Part shown: one piece after another, positions 13,401-28,100 of the stretch | Position numbering within the stretch: the first letter of the stretch is position 1 | Layout of the letters: each line of letters opens with the position of its first letter | Source of the DNA: Saccopteryx bilineata | Taxonomy: Eukaryota > Chordata > Mammalia > Chiroptera > Emballonuridae | DNA: 64,000 bases | NCBI RefSeq assembly: GCF_036850765.1 | Contig: NC_089501.1 | Span: 14,236,997 to 14,300,996 of the forward strand | Direction of reading: 5' to 3' | Notes under the pieces: generated by a model | Databases searched by the model: none | Told to the model about the DNA's origin: nothing | Seen by the model: only the letters and a program-made list of their open reading frames with translations | Translations under genes and position numbers: made by a program

Positions 13401-15750
13401 AGTTAATCTTTAGTAAATATGTCTATATTACAAAACTCCGTATTTTATTTAATGGTTACCCTCCTAATATCACAGATTTTTAGAATTCAAAGAGATCTTA
13501 GAGAACATAAAGACTATACTTCTGGCCTGACCAGGCAGTGGTGCAGTGGATACAGCGTCAGACTGGGATGCGGAGGACACAGGTTCGAGACCCTGAGGTC
13601 GCCAGCTTGAGCGCAGGCTCATCTGGTTTGAGCAAAGCTCACCAGCTCGGATCCAAGGTCGCTGGCTCGAGCAAGGGGTTGCTAGGTTTGCTGTGGCCCC
13701 ACGGTCAAGGCACATATGAGAAAGCAATCAATGAACAACTGAGGTTTCACAACGCGCAACAAAAAACTAATGATTGATGCTTCTCATCTCTCCGTTCCTG
13801 TCTGTCTGTCCCTGTCTATCCCTCTCTCTCTGTCTCCGAAAATAAAATAAAAAAAGACTATGCTTCTGACAATACTGAGATAATAAACCCAAGGCCTATC
13901 AAAGCTGCTTTTATATTTCAGGCTACTCAATCTGTCAGTGGCAAAAGAGCACTTTGAACCCAATTCTACTCCCAAGGCAAGGCAGTAGAAGTGTTATTAA
14001 GCAGTAAGTCATAAGGAAAAATGTTTCTATAACATGTATGTTTAACTTACTAACAATATGCACAGCTACCACAAAGCAAGCATCCACTTACCATATGGCA
14101 GGTATGCATATCATACATTATCTGTAATTCTTATCATACTCAAAACTGTAAGTCAGAATTAAGCAATTCGCCCAAGATCACACAGCTTCAGTAAGATTCA
14201 AAACCAGCTGCACCATAAAAAAGAGCAACTTTTCATTTCCCTGTCTTATCTTGTACCTTGGCCACACTGTAACTAGCAAACAGTGAAACTTAAAAGAAAA
14301 CAGCTGATTTTGACTTTGAATTCTTAAATTTTCAAGTGATATCCAAAAAACGTTTTAAAAATCAAAACCAAAAACATTTAAAAACTATATTACATATAGA
14401 CTCTATTAAGGAATACAATCTTTTCCCTTTTCTACATTTGCTTCTGCAGACTCACTCACAAAATAAAACTGACGATCAAGCCATCCTTTCCCTAAAAACT
14501 CATTTAGAATAAAATGATCTATTCTAGGAGGACCTCTGGGTATTAAGATCATGGCTTTCACTTCACCCAAGCCATTAAATCAACCACTGGTGAAATTTTC
14601 TAAAGTAACGATTTTCAAAATATGGTCCCTGGATCACAACTATCAGCTGGAATAGAGTCGGGAGACGGATGAAAACTCAGGTCATAACGTGTAAAGTAGC
14701 AACAAAATATCGTCAAGAATGCAAAAGAAGCCCTGGCCGGTTGGCTCAGCAGTAGAGCGTCGCCCTGGCGTGCGGGGGACCCAGGTTCGATTCCTGGCCA
14801 GGGCACATAGGAGAGGCACCCATCTGCTTCTCCACCCGCCCCTTCCTTCCTCTCTGTCTCTCTCTTCCCCTCCCGCAGCAGAGGCTCCATTGGAGCAAAG
14901 ATGGCCCGGGCGCTGGGGATGGCTCCTTGGCCGCTGCCCCAAGTGCTAGAGTGGCTCTGGTCGCGGCAGAGCGACGCCCCGGAGGGGCAGAGCATCGCCC
15001 CCTGGTGGGCAGAGCATCGCCCCCTGGTGGGCAGAGCGTCGCCCCCTGGTGGGCGTGCCGGGTGGATCCCGGTGGGGCGCATGCGGGAGTCTGTCAGACT
15101 GTCTGTCTCTCCCCGTTTCCAGCTTCAAGAAAAAAAATACAAAAAAAAAAAAAAGAATGCAAAAGATAGAGAGGCAGTTTATCTAAACAACATTATAGGA
15201 TTATCATCACCATTTATTTGTATTTAATGTAGTCATTACTATTCTTTTTCTTATCTCATACTCTCAAAATATCCAAAATTTTCCATCCAGATAATTTCTT
15301 CCTAATAGAACTCTTAACTCCTGGATTCCACTCTGTGGCACCAAAATAAAAGTAATTTTTTATTCGGTTTCCTATTATTCCACTTTGCAAGACCTTAATC
15401 TTCTGTCTATATAATCCTTGAAAAATATACAAGAGCTATACTGTTGTTTTCTTTCTAAACATGAACTAGTATTTTTTTAACCCTCTTATGGATAATACTG
15501 GCAATTACTGGCAAGACATCTTATTTTGCATATGAAGAAACTGAGGCCCAAAAAGATTGAGTTGCCCCAATGGGATCAAAACTAAAATCTCCTGACAGCC
15601 TGTCATTCTGAGAGTAATAGGAAAAATGATAGGGAAACAGTCCATGTGAATGCACATTACCAAATCTCACAAATACACACAGATCTAAGAAAGAGCCCCA
15701 CACATGCAAACACAACATACTTCACATGTGCTGCGTGCACACATGCACAG

Positions 15751-15781
<31 letters not shown>

Positions 15782-16122
15782 GAATTCATATGCATAAACA
15801 GACATGAAGATACACAGAAATGGCCCTGGCCAGTGACTCAGTGAACAGAGCATTTGCCTTAGTCAGGCATATGGATGTCCTGGGTTCAATTACCAGTCAG
15901 GTCACACAGAAGTAACCATCTGCTTTTCCTCCCTCCCTCTCCCCCTACCACAGTCAGTGACTTGATTGGTTCAAGTGCAGCCCCAGGTGCCAAGGATAGC
16001 TCCATCCAGGTGCAGCAGCCTCAGGTGCTAAAAATAGCTCAGTACTCAAGCATCAGCCCAAGATGGGGATGCCAGGTGGATCCCAGTACGGACGCGTGTG
16101 GGAGTCTGCCTCACTACCTCTC

Positions 16123-16180
<58 letters not shown>

Positions 16181-19100
16181 AAAGATACACAGACACACAC
16201 AAAGATACACAGACACACATGTACATAAAAGCACACATTCCCCCAATTTGTTTAAGAATTACAAAGAAAATAGTTCATTCCATATAGTTTAACTATAAGA
16301 GCCATAGCACAGAAAGCTGTTGATAAAGATGTAAATATTATTTCATATCTACCTGTAAATGTTTCCACACCTTTTTTGGGGGAGGAACAACTGTGTGTCA
16401 AATCTCTGTCCATCACCATTTAACCCCGATACCCTTCTCCACTCCTCACACCCAGCAATCAACACACTCTTGTCCGTGTCCATGAGTTGTTGTTTTTGTC
16501 CTTTTTTGCTCAATCCCTCCAAACCGCTCAGCCAGCACTCCCCACACCAACTGTCAGCCTGCTCTCAACTAGGAATCTGTCTCTATTTTGTTTGCTAGTT
16601 AATTTTGTTCATTAGATTCCACACAGGAGTGAAATCGTATGGTACTTGTCTTTCTCTGACTGGTTTATTTTACTTAGCATAATGATCTCCAGGTCCATCC
16701 ATGCTATCATGAAAGGTATATTTCCTTCTTGTTTATGGCCAAGTGATATTCTATTATGTAAATATACCATAGCTTTTTTATCCACCTGTCTCCTGATAGG
16801 CATTTTGCTTCCTCCAAATCTTTGCTATTGTAAATAATGTAGCAATGAACAAAGGGGTGCATATGTTCATTCAAATTAGTGTTTTGGGTTTCTTTGGATG
16901 AATTCCCAGAAATAAAATCACTGGGTCAAAAGGCAGTTCCATTTTTAATTTTCTGAGGTAACTCTATACTGCTTTCCACAGTAGCTGTACCAATCTGTAT
17001 TTCCAAAAACAGTGCACAAGGGTTCCCTTTTCTCCACACCTCTGCAAACACTTGTTAATTTATTGATGATAGCCATTCTGACAAGTCTGAGGTGATATCT
17101 CAAATTTGCATTTCTCTGATGATTAGTGATGCTGGGCATCTTTTCATCTATTGGCCATCTGTACGTCCTCTTTGGAGAAGTGTCTATTCAGGTCCTCCTT
17201 TGCCCATTTTTAAACTGGATTGTTTTTTCGTGTTAAGTTCTATAAATTCTTTATAAACTTTACATATTAACACCTTATCAGATGTATTGGCGAACATGTC
17301 TGCCTATTCAGTGGGTTATTTTCATTCTGTTGATGGTTTCCTTTGCTGAGCAAAACCTTTTTTTTTGTTTCCCTTGCCTGATACATCAGAAAAATATACA
17401 GATAAAATAAATGTCTGAGATTTTACTACCTACATTTTCTTCTAGAATTTTTATGGTCTTGATCTAATTTTGAAGTCTTTAATAGGTTTTGAGTTTATTC
17501 TTGTATATGGTGTAAGAAGGTGGTCTATTTCATTTTTTTTTTTTTTGCACATATCTGTCCAGTGTTCCCAACACCATTTATTGAATAAACTATCTTTATA
17601 CTACTGTATGTTTTGGCCTCCTTTGTCAAATATTAATAACTATAAAAGCATGAGTTTATTTCTGGGCTCTCTGTTCTGTTCCACTGCTCTGTTTTTAGGA
17701 CAGTGCCATGCTGTTTTGATTGCTATTGCCTTATATATAGTATGATAACAGGTAGTGTGATTCTTTCTCAACATTGCTCTTCCTACTTGGCAGTTTTTGT
17801 GGTTCTATATAACTTTCTGGAATATCTGTTCTAGTTGTGTGAAATACACCACTGGTATCTTGATAGGAATTGAGCTGAATCTATAGGTTGCTTTGGGTAG
17901 TATGGACACTTTAATGATGTTCATTCTTCCTATCCATGAACACAGTCCATGCTTCTACTTATTTGTGTCTTCATTAACTTATTTCTTTAGTGTCTTATAA
18001 TTTTCCAAGTACAGGTTTTTAATATCTTTGGTTAAATTTATTTCTAGGCAGTTTATTCTTTTTGAAGCAATTGTGAAAGGGATTGTTTTCTTAGTTTCCC
18101 TTTCAGATAGTTCATTATTGGTTTATAAATATGCAACTGATTTCTAAACATTTATTTTGTATACAGCTACTTTACTGAATTCTTTTATGACTTCTAGTAG
18201 TTTTTTGGTGAAATCTTTAGGGTTCTCTATAAACAGTATCATCTCATCAGCCAAGAACAGTTTTACTTCTTCTTTCCCAATTTGGATTCTTTTTATTTCT
18301 TCTTCTTATCTGATTGCTGTGGCTAGGATTTCCAGTAATGTGTTGAATAAGAGTGGTGAAAGTGGACATCCCTTTCTTGTTCCTGATCTTAAGGGAAATA
18401 CTTGTAGTTTTTGCCCATTAAATATGATGTTGGCTGTGGGTTTGTTCCATCTTTTGTTTTAAAGTATGTGTATAAAGGGTAATCAAAAGAAACAATTGTA
18501 CTTTTATATGTCTATATGTTTTTTATGTTTGAAATACCATTTTGGATGAAAAGTATAGCAATTTAAATCTCTAGCAATTATACCATTTCTAAAATTTATT
18601 ATATATACCTACCAACTTCCTAAAAGGCTTTAAAACTCATAAGGTAAATACAAGTAAAAAATAAAAATCTGATAGAGATGATAGGATATCACTACAAACA
18701 AATACTAATTTATTACAGTTTATTAATGAGTATTAAATTTAATACTGAGTGTCCTAATAGGAAAACCTTTATAGATTATATAATTCTCTTTTTCTCATTA
18801 AAAAAAAAGCAATGTCATTTTACCTGGTGAGACTGGCTTTTTTTTTTCCTGGAACTAAACTTTTAAAAGGGGGTATCATAAAGATTTTTTTTTAATGTTT
18901 ATTTTATTGATTTTAGAGAGAGAGGACAGGGGAGTGGAAGACTGGAACACCAATCTGTTCCCATACATGCCCTGGCCAGGGATAGATCTGTCAACCTCTG
19001 TGCTTCGGGACGATGCTCTAACCAACTGAGCATCCGGTAAGGGCACACAGAGATTCTCATATAAGTGATCCTAAACTACTTGACACTCAGCAAAGACATA

Positions 19101-22100
19101 ACCATTCTTCACAGGGCCTTTTTTCTTATGACAAAAGTCAAGGGGAAAATGCAACTAATGAAAGCATTTTGATCCCTTTCTTTTTTCTACTCCTTCAAAA
19201 TAGCAGAACAAAGTCTTAGAGTTCATTTAATTTAACTCAGTTCTTTTCTAAAGAATATTCCTCTATTTTCTCTTTTCTCCCTCTGTCTGAGGTGGTTAAT
19301 GTTGCTCCTACTATTCAAGATTATAGAATGTCATTGAGTTCTATTCTAAAACAAAGACTATGGCCAAACAGAAAATACATTCAAAGGTCAAATATGAAAA
19401 CCCTTGCTGTCCCTCAAGATAGGAAATAAATTCCTTTTTATTACAAGTCAGCTCTTGAAACAATCTACTCATTTGCTTTATGAAAGTTCTGTGAGAAAAC
19501 TCCACCTACTTACTTAAATTTCCTCTACCCAAGCATAACAATCACTAACTTCATCTGTCATTATTTCTCCCCAAACTGTTCTGCAGTTCAAGACAAGCAA
19601 ATATATTTTTACTTTCAGTCTCCAATAGCATCACATATTCATTCAACGAGAATTTATTAAGCATTAAATATATACCAAGGATGCCTGACCTGTGGTGGCG
19701 CAACAGATAAAGCATTGACCTGGAATGCTAAGGTTGCCATTTCAAATCCCCAGGCTTGCCTGGTCAAGGCACATATGAGAAGCAACTGCTTCTCCCCCTT
19801 CCCTTCTGTCTCTCTTTCTCTCCTCTCTCTAAAATCAATAAATAAAATCTTTCAAAAAATGTATACGGTAAGCACTGGGCTGGGTTCCGGGGATACAATG
19901 GTAGACAAAACAAATGTGGATCCTGCCCTGCAAAGTTCGGGGTGGCCTTGTGCAGGAGGCAGCTTATAAAGATAACAACTGGCATATATAATAGCAGCAT
20001 TACATGAGCCACACACTGTTTTGAACATATTTATATTTCAATTGCCTTAGTCCTCACAATACTCCTGAGACATAATTTTTGTATAGAGAAGGAAACAGAA
20101 GCTTGGAGAGGTTAGCTAACTTGTCCAAGGTCATTACAAAGCCTGAGATACATATAATTACCAACTGTAATGAGCCATATGAAAGAAACTAAAAGAAGAG
20201 AACCACTGTGGTGGGAGTGTATGGTTATCTATCTGAGAAGTGTCTGGTTATTATAAGAGCAGTTCTCATCGGTCTGTGGGATCTTTTCAGAAGATCAAAA
20301 AAGTCAAAACTGTTCTCAGCATAATAAAACATTAGTTGCCTTTTTCACTGTGTTGACATTTGTACTGAAGATGCAAAAGCAACAATAAGTAACATGCTGC
20401 CATTTTAGTACAAATCAGTGCAGTGGTACCAGACTGTACCAGCAGTCACTACACTCTTTACTATGCACTCACAATTTTTTTAAAAAGCTCATTTAACAAT
20501 GTCCTTGATGGCTTGACCAGGCGGTGGTGCAGTGGACAGTGCGTTGAACTGGGATGCCGAGGACCCAGGTTCGAGACCCCGAGGTCGCCATCTTGAGCGC
20601 GGGCTCATCTGGTTTGAGCAAAAGCTCACCAGCTTGGACCCAAGGTCGCTGGCTCGAGCAAGGGGTTACTCCGTCTGCTGAAGGCCCACGGTTAGGGCAC
20701 ATATGAGAAAGCAATCAATGAACAACTAAGGTGTCACAACGCGCAACGAAAAACTAATGATTGATGCTTCTTATCTCTCCTTTCCTGTCTGTCTGTCCCT
20801 GTCTATCCCTCTCTGTCCCTGTCTGACTCTCTCTCTGTCTCTGAAAAAGAAAAAGGAAAAAAAAAAAAAGAATGTCCTTGATGAAACAGTAAAAATTATT
20901 GATTTTTAAAAATCTTGACCCTTGAGTACATGTCTTTTTAATATCTGGTGTGAGGAAATGGGAAGTATGCACAAAGTATATCTACTGCTTATCAAACTAC
21001 GTTATTTCAAGGAAACAATACCATTGCTTGAGTTGCAAGTTGAACATTTTTTTGTGTGTGTAACACTATTTTTATTTAAAAGAAGAACAATGGTTCTTAA
21101 GATTAATACACTTGGCAGACACATTCTTGAGAATAAATAGTTATTTCAAGGAAAACAACTGATAACATTTGTTGCCAATGACAAAATAAGTTGTGCTTTC
21201 AAGGGAGAAGTACAATTTTCTTAAGCCTGAGTTCATCTCCAACACTTAAAGATTTTCCTGATGAGAAAAATACTAACAAATTTATTTTCTGACACTGCAT
21301 AATGAAATGTGTTAACATTTGGAAGATCTGCATAACTCAGTAAACCAATACTTTCAAAATGACCACTGTATGCTGCTAAAATCATGTCTGGGTAAAAGAT
21401 CCATTCAAAGACTGAATAGATAAATCAATGTATTTTGATTCAATAGTGCAGGAGTCCCCAAACTATGGCCCGCGGGACGCATGCAGCCCCCTGAGGCCAT
21501 TTATCCGGCCCCCGCCACACTTCTGGAAGGGGCATCTCTTTTATTGGTGGTCCATGAGAGGAGCACAGGATGCAGATGCATCCTGGAGTACTGTATGTGG
21601 CGGTGCTGCAAAGCGCGGTGTCGCTCACATTCATTACTACTTCCAGTGACGCGGGACGCACGCATCACAGCTCCAGAAGCGCGTCATATTACTTGTTATG
21701 GCTAGCAGTGACAGATATGGAAGCGACATTGACCATCTCATTAGCCAAAAGCAGGCTCATAGTTCCCATTAAAATACTAGTCAGTTTGTTGATTTAAATT
21801 TACTTGTTCTTTATTTTAAATATTGTATTTGTTCCCGTTTTGTTTTTTACTTTAAAATAAGATATGTGCAGTGTGCATAGGGATTTGTTCATAGTTTTTT
21901 TTTATAGTCCGGCCCTCCAACGGTCTGAGGGACAGTGAACTGGCTCCCTGTGTAAAAAGTTTGGGGACCCCTGCAATAGTGTATAGAAAGTTCAAGGGTA
22001 GAGTTTCAGACCCCAAACTGTAACTAACCTTAAGAAACTACCTTACTATCAAAGAAGAAAATCTATAATTATCTGAAAAAGATATTAATGTATTCCTTTC

Positions 22101-25100
22101 TTATCCAACTACAAACTTTTGTGAGGACAAATTTTCTCCCCATATTATACCAAAGTCACACATCACAACTGTTAGAAATACAGAAGCAGATGTGAGAATT
22201 AAGCCAGCTGTCTCCTATTGAGCCAGATATTTTTGGAAAATTTGAAAATGTAAAAACAATGCTACTATTTCTAACTAATATTTTTGACTATGCACTTATT
22301 TTCTTCATTAAAAATGATATTTTTATTTATATGTAATGGCTTATTGTTGCTATTGTTACAATATAATATATATTTAAAGTTTTCTCAGTTTTAATATCTA
22401 ACACAGTATATTCCAGTAGTTACAGACCACATTAAAAAATAACCACAATAAAAATGCTATTTTAGGAACTAGTAAATTTGTAGGGTGTAAAGGGTCCTGA
22501 AACCAAAAAGTTTGAGAACTGTTGTCTAAGAGATTCTGAAAGAAGGTCCATGTGACTAGACCATATAGAATAAGAGGAAAGCAGTGATGTTGTGAGTTGG
22601 AAACCCTGGGCTTACCCAGTCAAGGTACATATGACAAGCAATCCATCACTGAACAACAAGCCTGACCAGGTGGTGGCGCAATGGATAGAGCACCGACATA
22701 GGATGCTGAGTACCCAGGTTTGAAACCCAGAGGTTGCCAGCATGAGTGTAGGCTCATCTGGATTGAGCATGGGATCCTCCCATGGTCACTGGCTTGAGCA
22801 CAAGGTCACTGGCTTGGCTGGAGCCTTCCACCCCCACCCTCATCAAAGCAATCAATGAACAACTAAGGTGGTGCAACTACAAGTTGATGCTTCTCATTTT
22901 CCTTTCCGTCTGTCCCTGTCTGTCCATCTCTCTCTCATTAAAAAAATAAAATATTAAGTGAAGCATCTATAAGTTGGTACTTCTCATTCCCCATCTCTCT
23001 CTCTCTCTCTCACTCTGTAAAATCAATAAATAACAATTTTTTTTAAAAAAAAAGAGGAAAAAATAGGAAGATATGTCATTGGAGATTCATCCTACAGATC
23101 ATGTCAGCCATAATAAGGAATTTGAATTTTATTCAAAGTACAATTAAAAAATTTTAAACAGACTGACATGATCAAATTTATGTTTTTAAAAAGGCAGCTG
23201 TGCCTGACTGGTGGTGGAACAGTGGATAGAGCGTCAACATGGGGCACTGAGGTCCCAGGTTCAAAACCCCAAGGTCGCTGGCTTGAGCGCAAGTTCATAC
23301 AGCTTGAGTGTGGCGTCACTGGCTTGAGCGTGGGATCACAGACATGATCCCACGGTCACTGGCTTAAGCCCAAAGGTTGCTGGCTTGAGCCCAAGGTCAC
23401 AGGCTTGAGCAAGGGGTCACTGACTTGGCTGCCGCCCCCCGGGGCCAAGGCACATATGAGAAGCAATCAATCAACAACTAAAGTGCTGAATTACGAGTTG
23501 ATACTTCTCATCTCTCTCCCCCCATCTCTCTCTTTCTCCTCCTAGCTACAAAATAAAAAATTAAATTAAAAAAGCAGCTGTACATAAGAGCCAGCATGAA
23601 TGAACTAGGGATGGCAGATCTAATATGCAGAAATAGTGATAAATCTGTGATGTATTTTAAAGTACTTTGGTCCTGGCTGGATAGCTCAGTTGGTTGCAGC
23701 ATTGGTCCAATAGGTAAAGGTGGCCAATTTGATCCCCATTAAGGGCACATACAGAAGTAGATCAATGTTTCTGTCTTTCTCTTTCCTTCTCTCTTTGAAA
23801 TCAATCAATAAAAAATAATTTAAAAAAAATAAAGTACTTTGATATTAACCTCAAAATGAAGTTCCAAACAATATAAAATGTTTTTGTTTCCATTTTAATA
23901 TTTAATGTTTCCTGTTTCCATTTTAATGATCAAACTGAAGGTGGGGGTGAGAAGAATCAACCTACCCAATATTTTAGAAATGTCACAAGTACACTAAATC
24001 CATACTTGATGTTCTTATATAATGTTTAACATTATTTTTAGCCAGTTTCAAATTTTTCTTAAAATGGAATACCATGAAATATTAACTCACAAATCTTATC
24101 CTTATAAGTTACATACCAAGGGAATAAATGAACCTGAAGATTCAGTCATTCAATAGTATAGCAGGCACTGTGTTAGACACTATAGATAGAGTCAACAAGA
24201 TAAGACACTCTCTCAGCTCTCATGGAACTTGTATTACAAAATGATTATTGGTGATCTTTGAGGATTCAAGGCAGAACACTAGAAGTGTTTCAAATAATTT
24301 AATTCATTCAGATAAACACATATTGAGCATATACTGTATGCCAGGATCTAGAGACAAAAAGATATGACTAAGACAGGGATTCTGCCCTAAGACTTTCACT
24401 ATCTAGTAGACAGAACTTTAAAAAATGTACTTCTGATTACGATGTTGAATGTTGTAAGCACTATTATAGAGACATGTGTGATGCACAAATTCAACAATAA
24501 ATGGAGTCAGTCACAAAGGAGAAAATGTTTACCCGCATGTTGAATGGGAATCAGCTAATGTGAGTAGGGAAAAGGAAAGGTCTGAGATAGGAATCCCCTA
24601 GCAGGTGACAAAGGGATATAAGTAGGTCAGAAAGGTTGGTGTTTAATGTGTGAGTTTCAAATTTTTAATTTTAAAAAAGAGGTTAAACATCATTTCTGTA
24701 ACCTACATATAAATCAACCTGATATCCATACTCAAAGAAATTACTCACTACTCAATATGGTTTAGAAGCACTTTGGAGGAAAAAGCAAACAACTCCTAGA
24801 AACCAAAATGGGTTCATAAAGAGATATTGTTACCCCCTAAAATCATCTTCACAAAGTACATAACAGTTCTGGTAAGTTCACCTAAACATAGTCCTGATCC
24901 TCAAAGAGCTTACTTTCCACTGCTAGAGAGCTGTGGTAACGACAAGTACTGTACGCACGATGTAACAAATCTAACAGTCCAAGTGAGTTCAAGGTGTTAT
25001 GACAGCCTCTTCTGATAGAGAGCAGAGAGGAGTGGGGTGAGGAAAGCCTTCACTGAGACGGTGATGTAAGTGGTATCCTGAAAGTGGGTGTTGGTTACTG

Positions 25101-28100
25101 TAAATAAAGGGGACAGGGAAGGCATTATAGACAAAAGCCTATGTCAAAGTAGAGATGCCACAAAGAGGAAGGCCTATTTATACCAGGACTGCCAATACAC
25201 CAGTTTGAGGCAAATGTAGCTAAGAAGGTGTGAAAAAACTAAAGACAGACAGACTGGGCACTGGTCACCATGCTAGAGTTTGAATTTTAGCCAACAAGAA
25301 ATAGGGAGGTATAAAAAGAAGATGACAATATCAGAGTTGCCTTTTTTGACATGAATCATTAAAATGAAACATTTTAGAATGATTTTGACAACTAGAAGAT
25401 GGTTTGAAGGGGGTAAGAAGCAATTAGGAGACTGTTAGGAATACACAAGAAAGGAAAGGGACCTGCACAATCTCCTAAATTCAACTCATTATCTTTCCTG
25501 CCAGACTTGATCCTCCTGGTGAATGGTACGTAAAGAGAATTTTAAAAGTCTCTTAGGGCTGTCATAACAAAACCCCACAAACTGGTGGCTTAAAAGAACA
25601 AATATTTATTCTCTCACAGTTCAGGATGCCAGGAACCCAAAATCAAGATGCTGGCTGGGCTGGTTCCTTCTGAAGACCCTGAACAAGAAACTGTCCTATG
25701 TCCATCTCTCAGCTTCTGGCAACTGCCAGCAACCACTGGCATTTCTTGGCTTGTAGACCTGTCACTACAAACTCTGATTCCATCATCACATAGCCTTCTT
25801 CTCTGTGTGTCTGTATGTCCTCTGAGTTTCTTTGATCAGGACACTTTCTTTGAATTTAGGGCCCACTCTAATCTGCTAGGATTTTATCTCTATCCTTACA
25901 TTAATTACATTTGCAAAGACCCTATTTCCAAATGAGGACACATTCTGAGGTTCTAGGTGGACATAAATTTGGAGAGACAATACTGAACCCATTACAGGCA
26001 TCAACCAATGCACTTCCCAAACAGATATATGGTGTCATCCCTAACCCTCCTCTTCCTCATCCTCTGCAACTACATTATCAAATCCTGTTTCGACTTCTTT
26101 TGTTTTTGAAGATTTTATTTATTCAATTTTCAGAGAGGAGAGAGAGAGAGAGAAGGGGGGGAAGAACAGAAAGCATCAACTCCCACATGTGCCTTGACCA
26201 GGCAAGCCCAGGGTTTCGAACCAGCAACCTCAGTGTTCCAGGCTGACGCTTTATCCCATTGCACCACCACAGGTCAGGCCTGTTTCTACTTCTTTAACTG
26301 AAGATTATCTCCTGCCTAACCAGGTGGAGGCGCAGTGGATAGAGCGTTGGACTGGGATCAGGAGGACCCAGGTTCGAGACCCCGAGGTCACCAGCTTGAG
26401 CGCGGGCTCATCTGGTTTGAGCAAAGCCCACCAGCTTGGACCCAAGGTCACTGGCTCAGCAAGGTGTTACTCGGTCTGCTGAAGGCCCACAGTCAAGGCA
26501 CATATGAGAAAGCAATCAATGAACAACTAAGCTTTGCAACGAAAAACTGATGATTGATTCTTCTCATCTCTCTCCATTCCTGTCTGTCTGTCCCTCTCTC
26601 TGACTCTGTCTCTGTAAAAAAATAAATAAAAGATTATCTCCTTTTCTTCATCTCTATTACTACTTTCATTTCAGTAACAATCTTGTCTATATAAGGTGAA
26701 CAATCATCCCCCTTTAGGGAGGACAGTCCTTCTTTTGTAAGTTTCATCCTCCTTCAAAAAGTGTCCTCCTACATGTCCTCCTTTTCAATATTGGAAGACC
26801 AATCTGTAAACGTATTCAATCGATGCAGAGTTGATCCATTTCGTGTGATGTGATATAGATGTATTTGACATGATGATTCGTAAGGATCAGTACAGTGCAG
26901 CAAGACGTGATTATAAGTACTCATAATATTATCTAAATGAGTACTTTTTTCTTACAATTATTAAAAATTAACAGGCATGTAAGCATAATTACAATATAAA
27001 ATATTACAAATGTTTTTATTATGCATTTTTCATATTATAGTATATATATTATTGTTGCAATGAATAAAATGTTTCTTTTCTTTACGATATTGTTTTCTTC
27101 CATTTATTTTTGTCCTCCTTTTCATTGTAAAAAAGTTGGTCACCTTACTATACAGCAAATGCCTTGCTACAGCACTGCATGAACTCAATCAATTATTACT
27201 GTCATTACTCTGCCTATTACTAAACAAGAATTGCTGAAGAAAGTCACACAACAAGGCAGACTGGTTGTACCATGAATCTATGATAATTAATTCCAAATAA
27301 GTCAACAATATTGCCTGGCAGTCCTACCTCTCTGGCCAACTGGCTCTGCCACTCTGCTATAACTATTTCAAATCTTTCTCACTCCCCTACAGTTCTTACT
27401 TTCACCCACTTTCAGCAGTTGTCCCGGTTCCTACTTTACAGAGAATAAAGAAACCATCATAGAAAACCTCCCTGAACCTCCCATCTTCTGCTCTCATCAT
27501 CTCTCCTTTTGCTCTAAGTAGTAATAGCTGTCCTTTCAACATTAGGCCATTCTCTCTACATGCATTTTGGATCTCTTCTTCATTCAGAAACTGACCAATT
27601 ATCCATCTCTTTCTCTAAGAATATTCAGCTTTCCCCTAGACTAGATGATTCCTACTGGCTTATAAATATGTTAAAGTTTACTTTTTCATTTAAAAACAAA
27701 ATGAAAATAATACCTCCCTTGAACGCCACACTCTTCCTTCCAGCTACAGATCCAGCCACACTCACTAACTATTTCTACCTGCTTTTCTCACTACCTCCTT
27801 CTTCTCCCACCAGACATAAATAAATGTGTCTTTGGACAGACTGATTTCTTTAGTTCTGCAATCTCAAGCCCCTTACTTAATTCCTGTAAAATGGGAATAA
27901 TACTATTAAACCTGCTCCACAGGGCTGTTGTGAGAATTAGATAAATCTATATACGTAAAAGACATAGGACTGTAACTAAGGAAGGACATGATACTCTCGT
28001 GTTTACCCTACTAAGTTTTCCAAAGAGCTTTGATCAAATTCCACGAAATAATTCATGCATGCAGTATGTCTGTGTGCAACAAGACATTGATCTGAAATTG

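Noticed and set aside
16127..16220. Short tandem array with unique-looking units, considered as a CRISPR-like array
   Set aside because: It is (TC)n/(AC)n microsatellite in a mammalian genome.
18157..18462. 101-codon plus-strand frame
   Set aside because: Complement of decayed L1 ORF2, not a gene.
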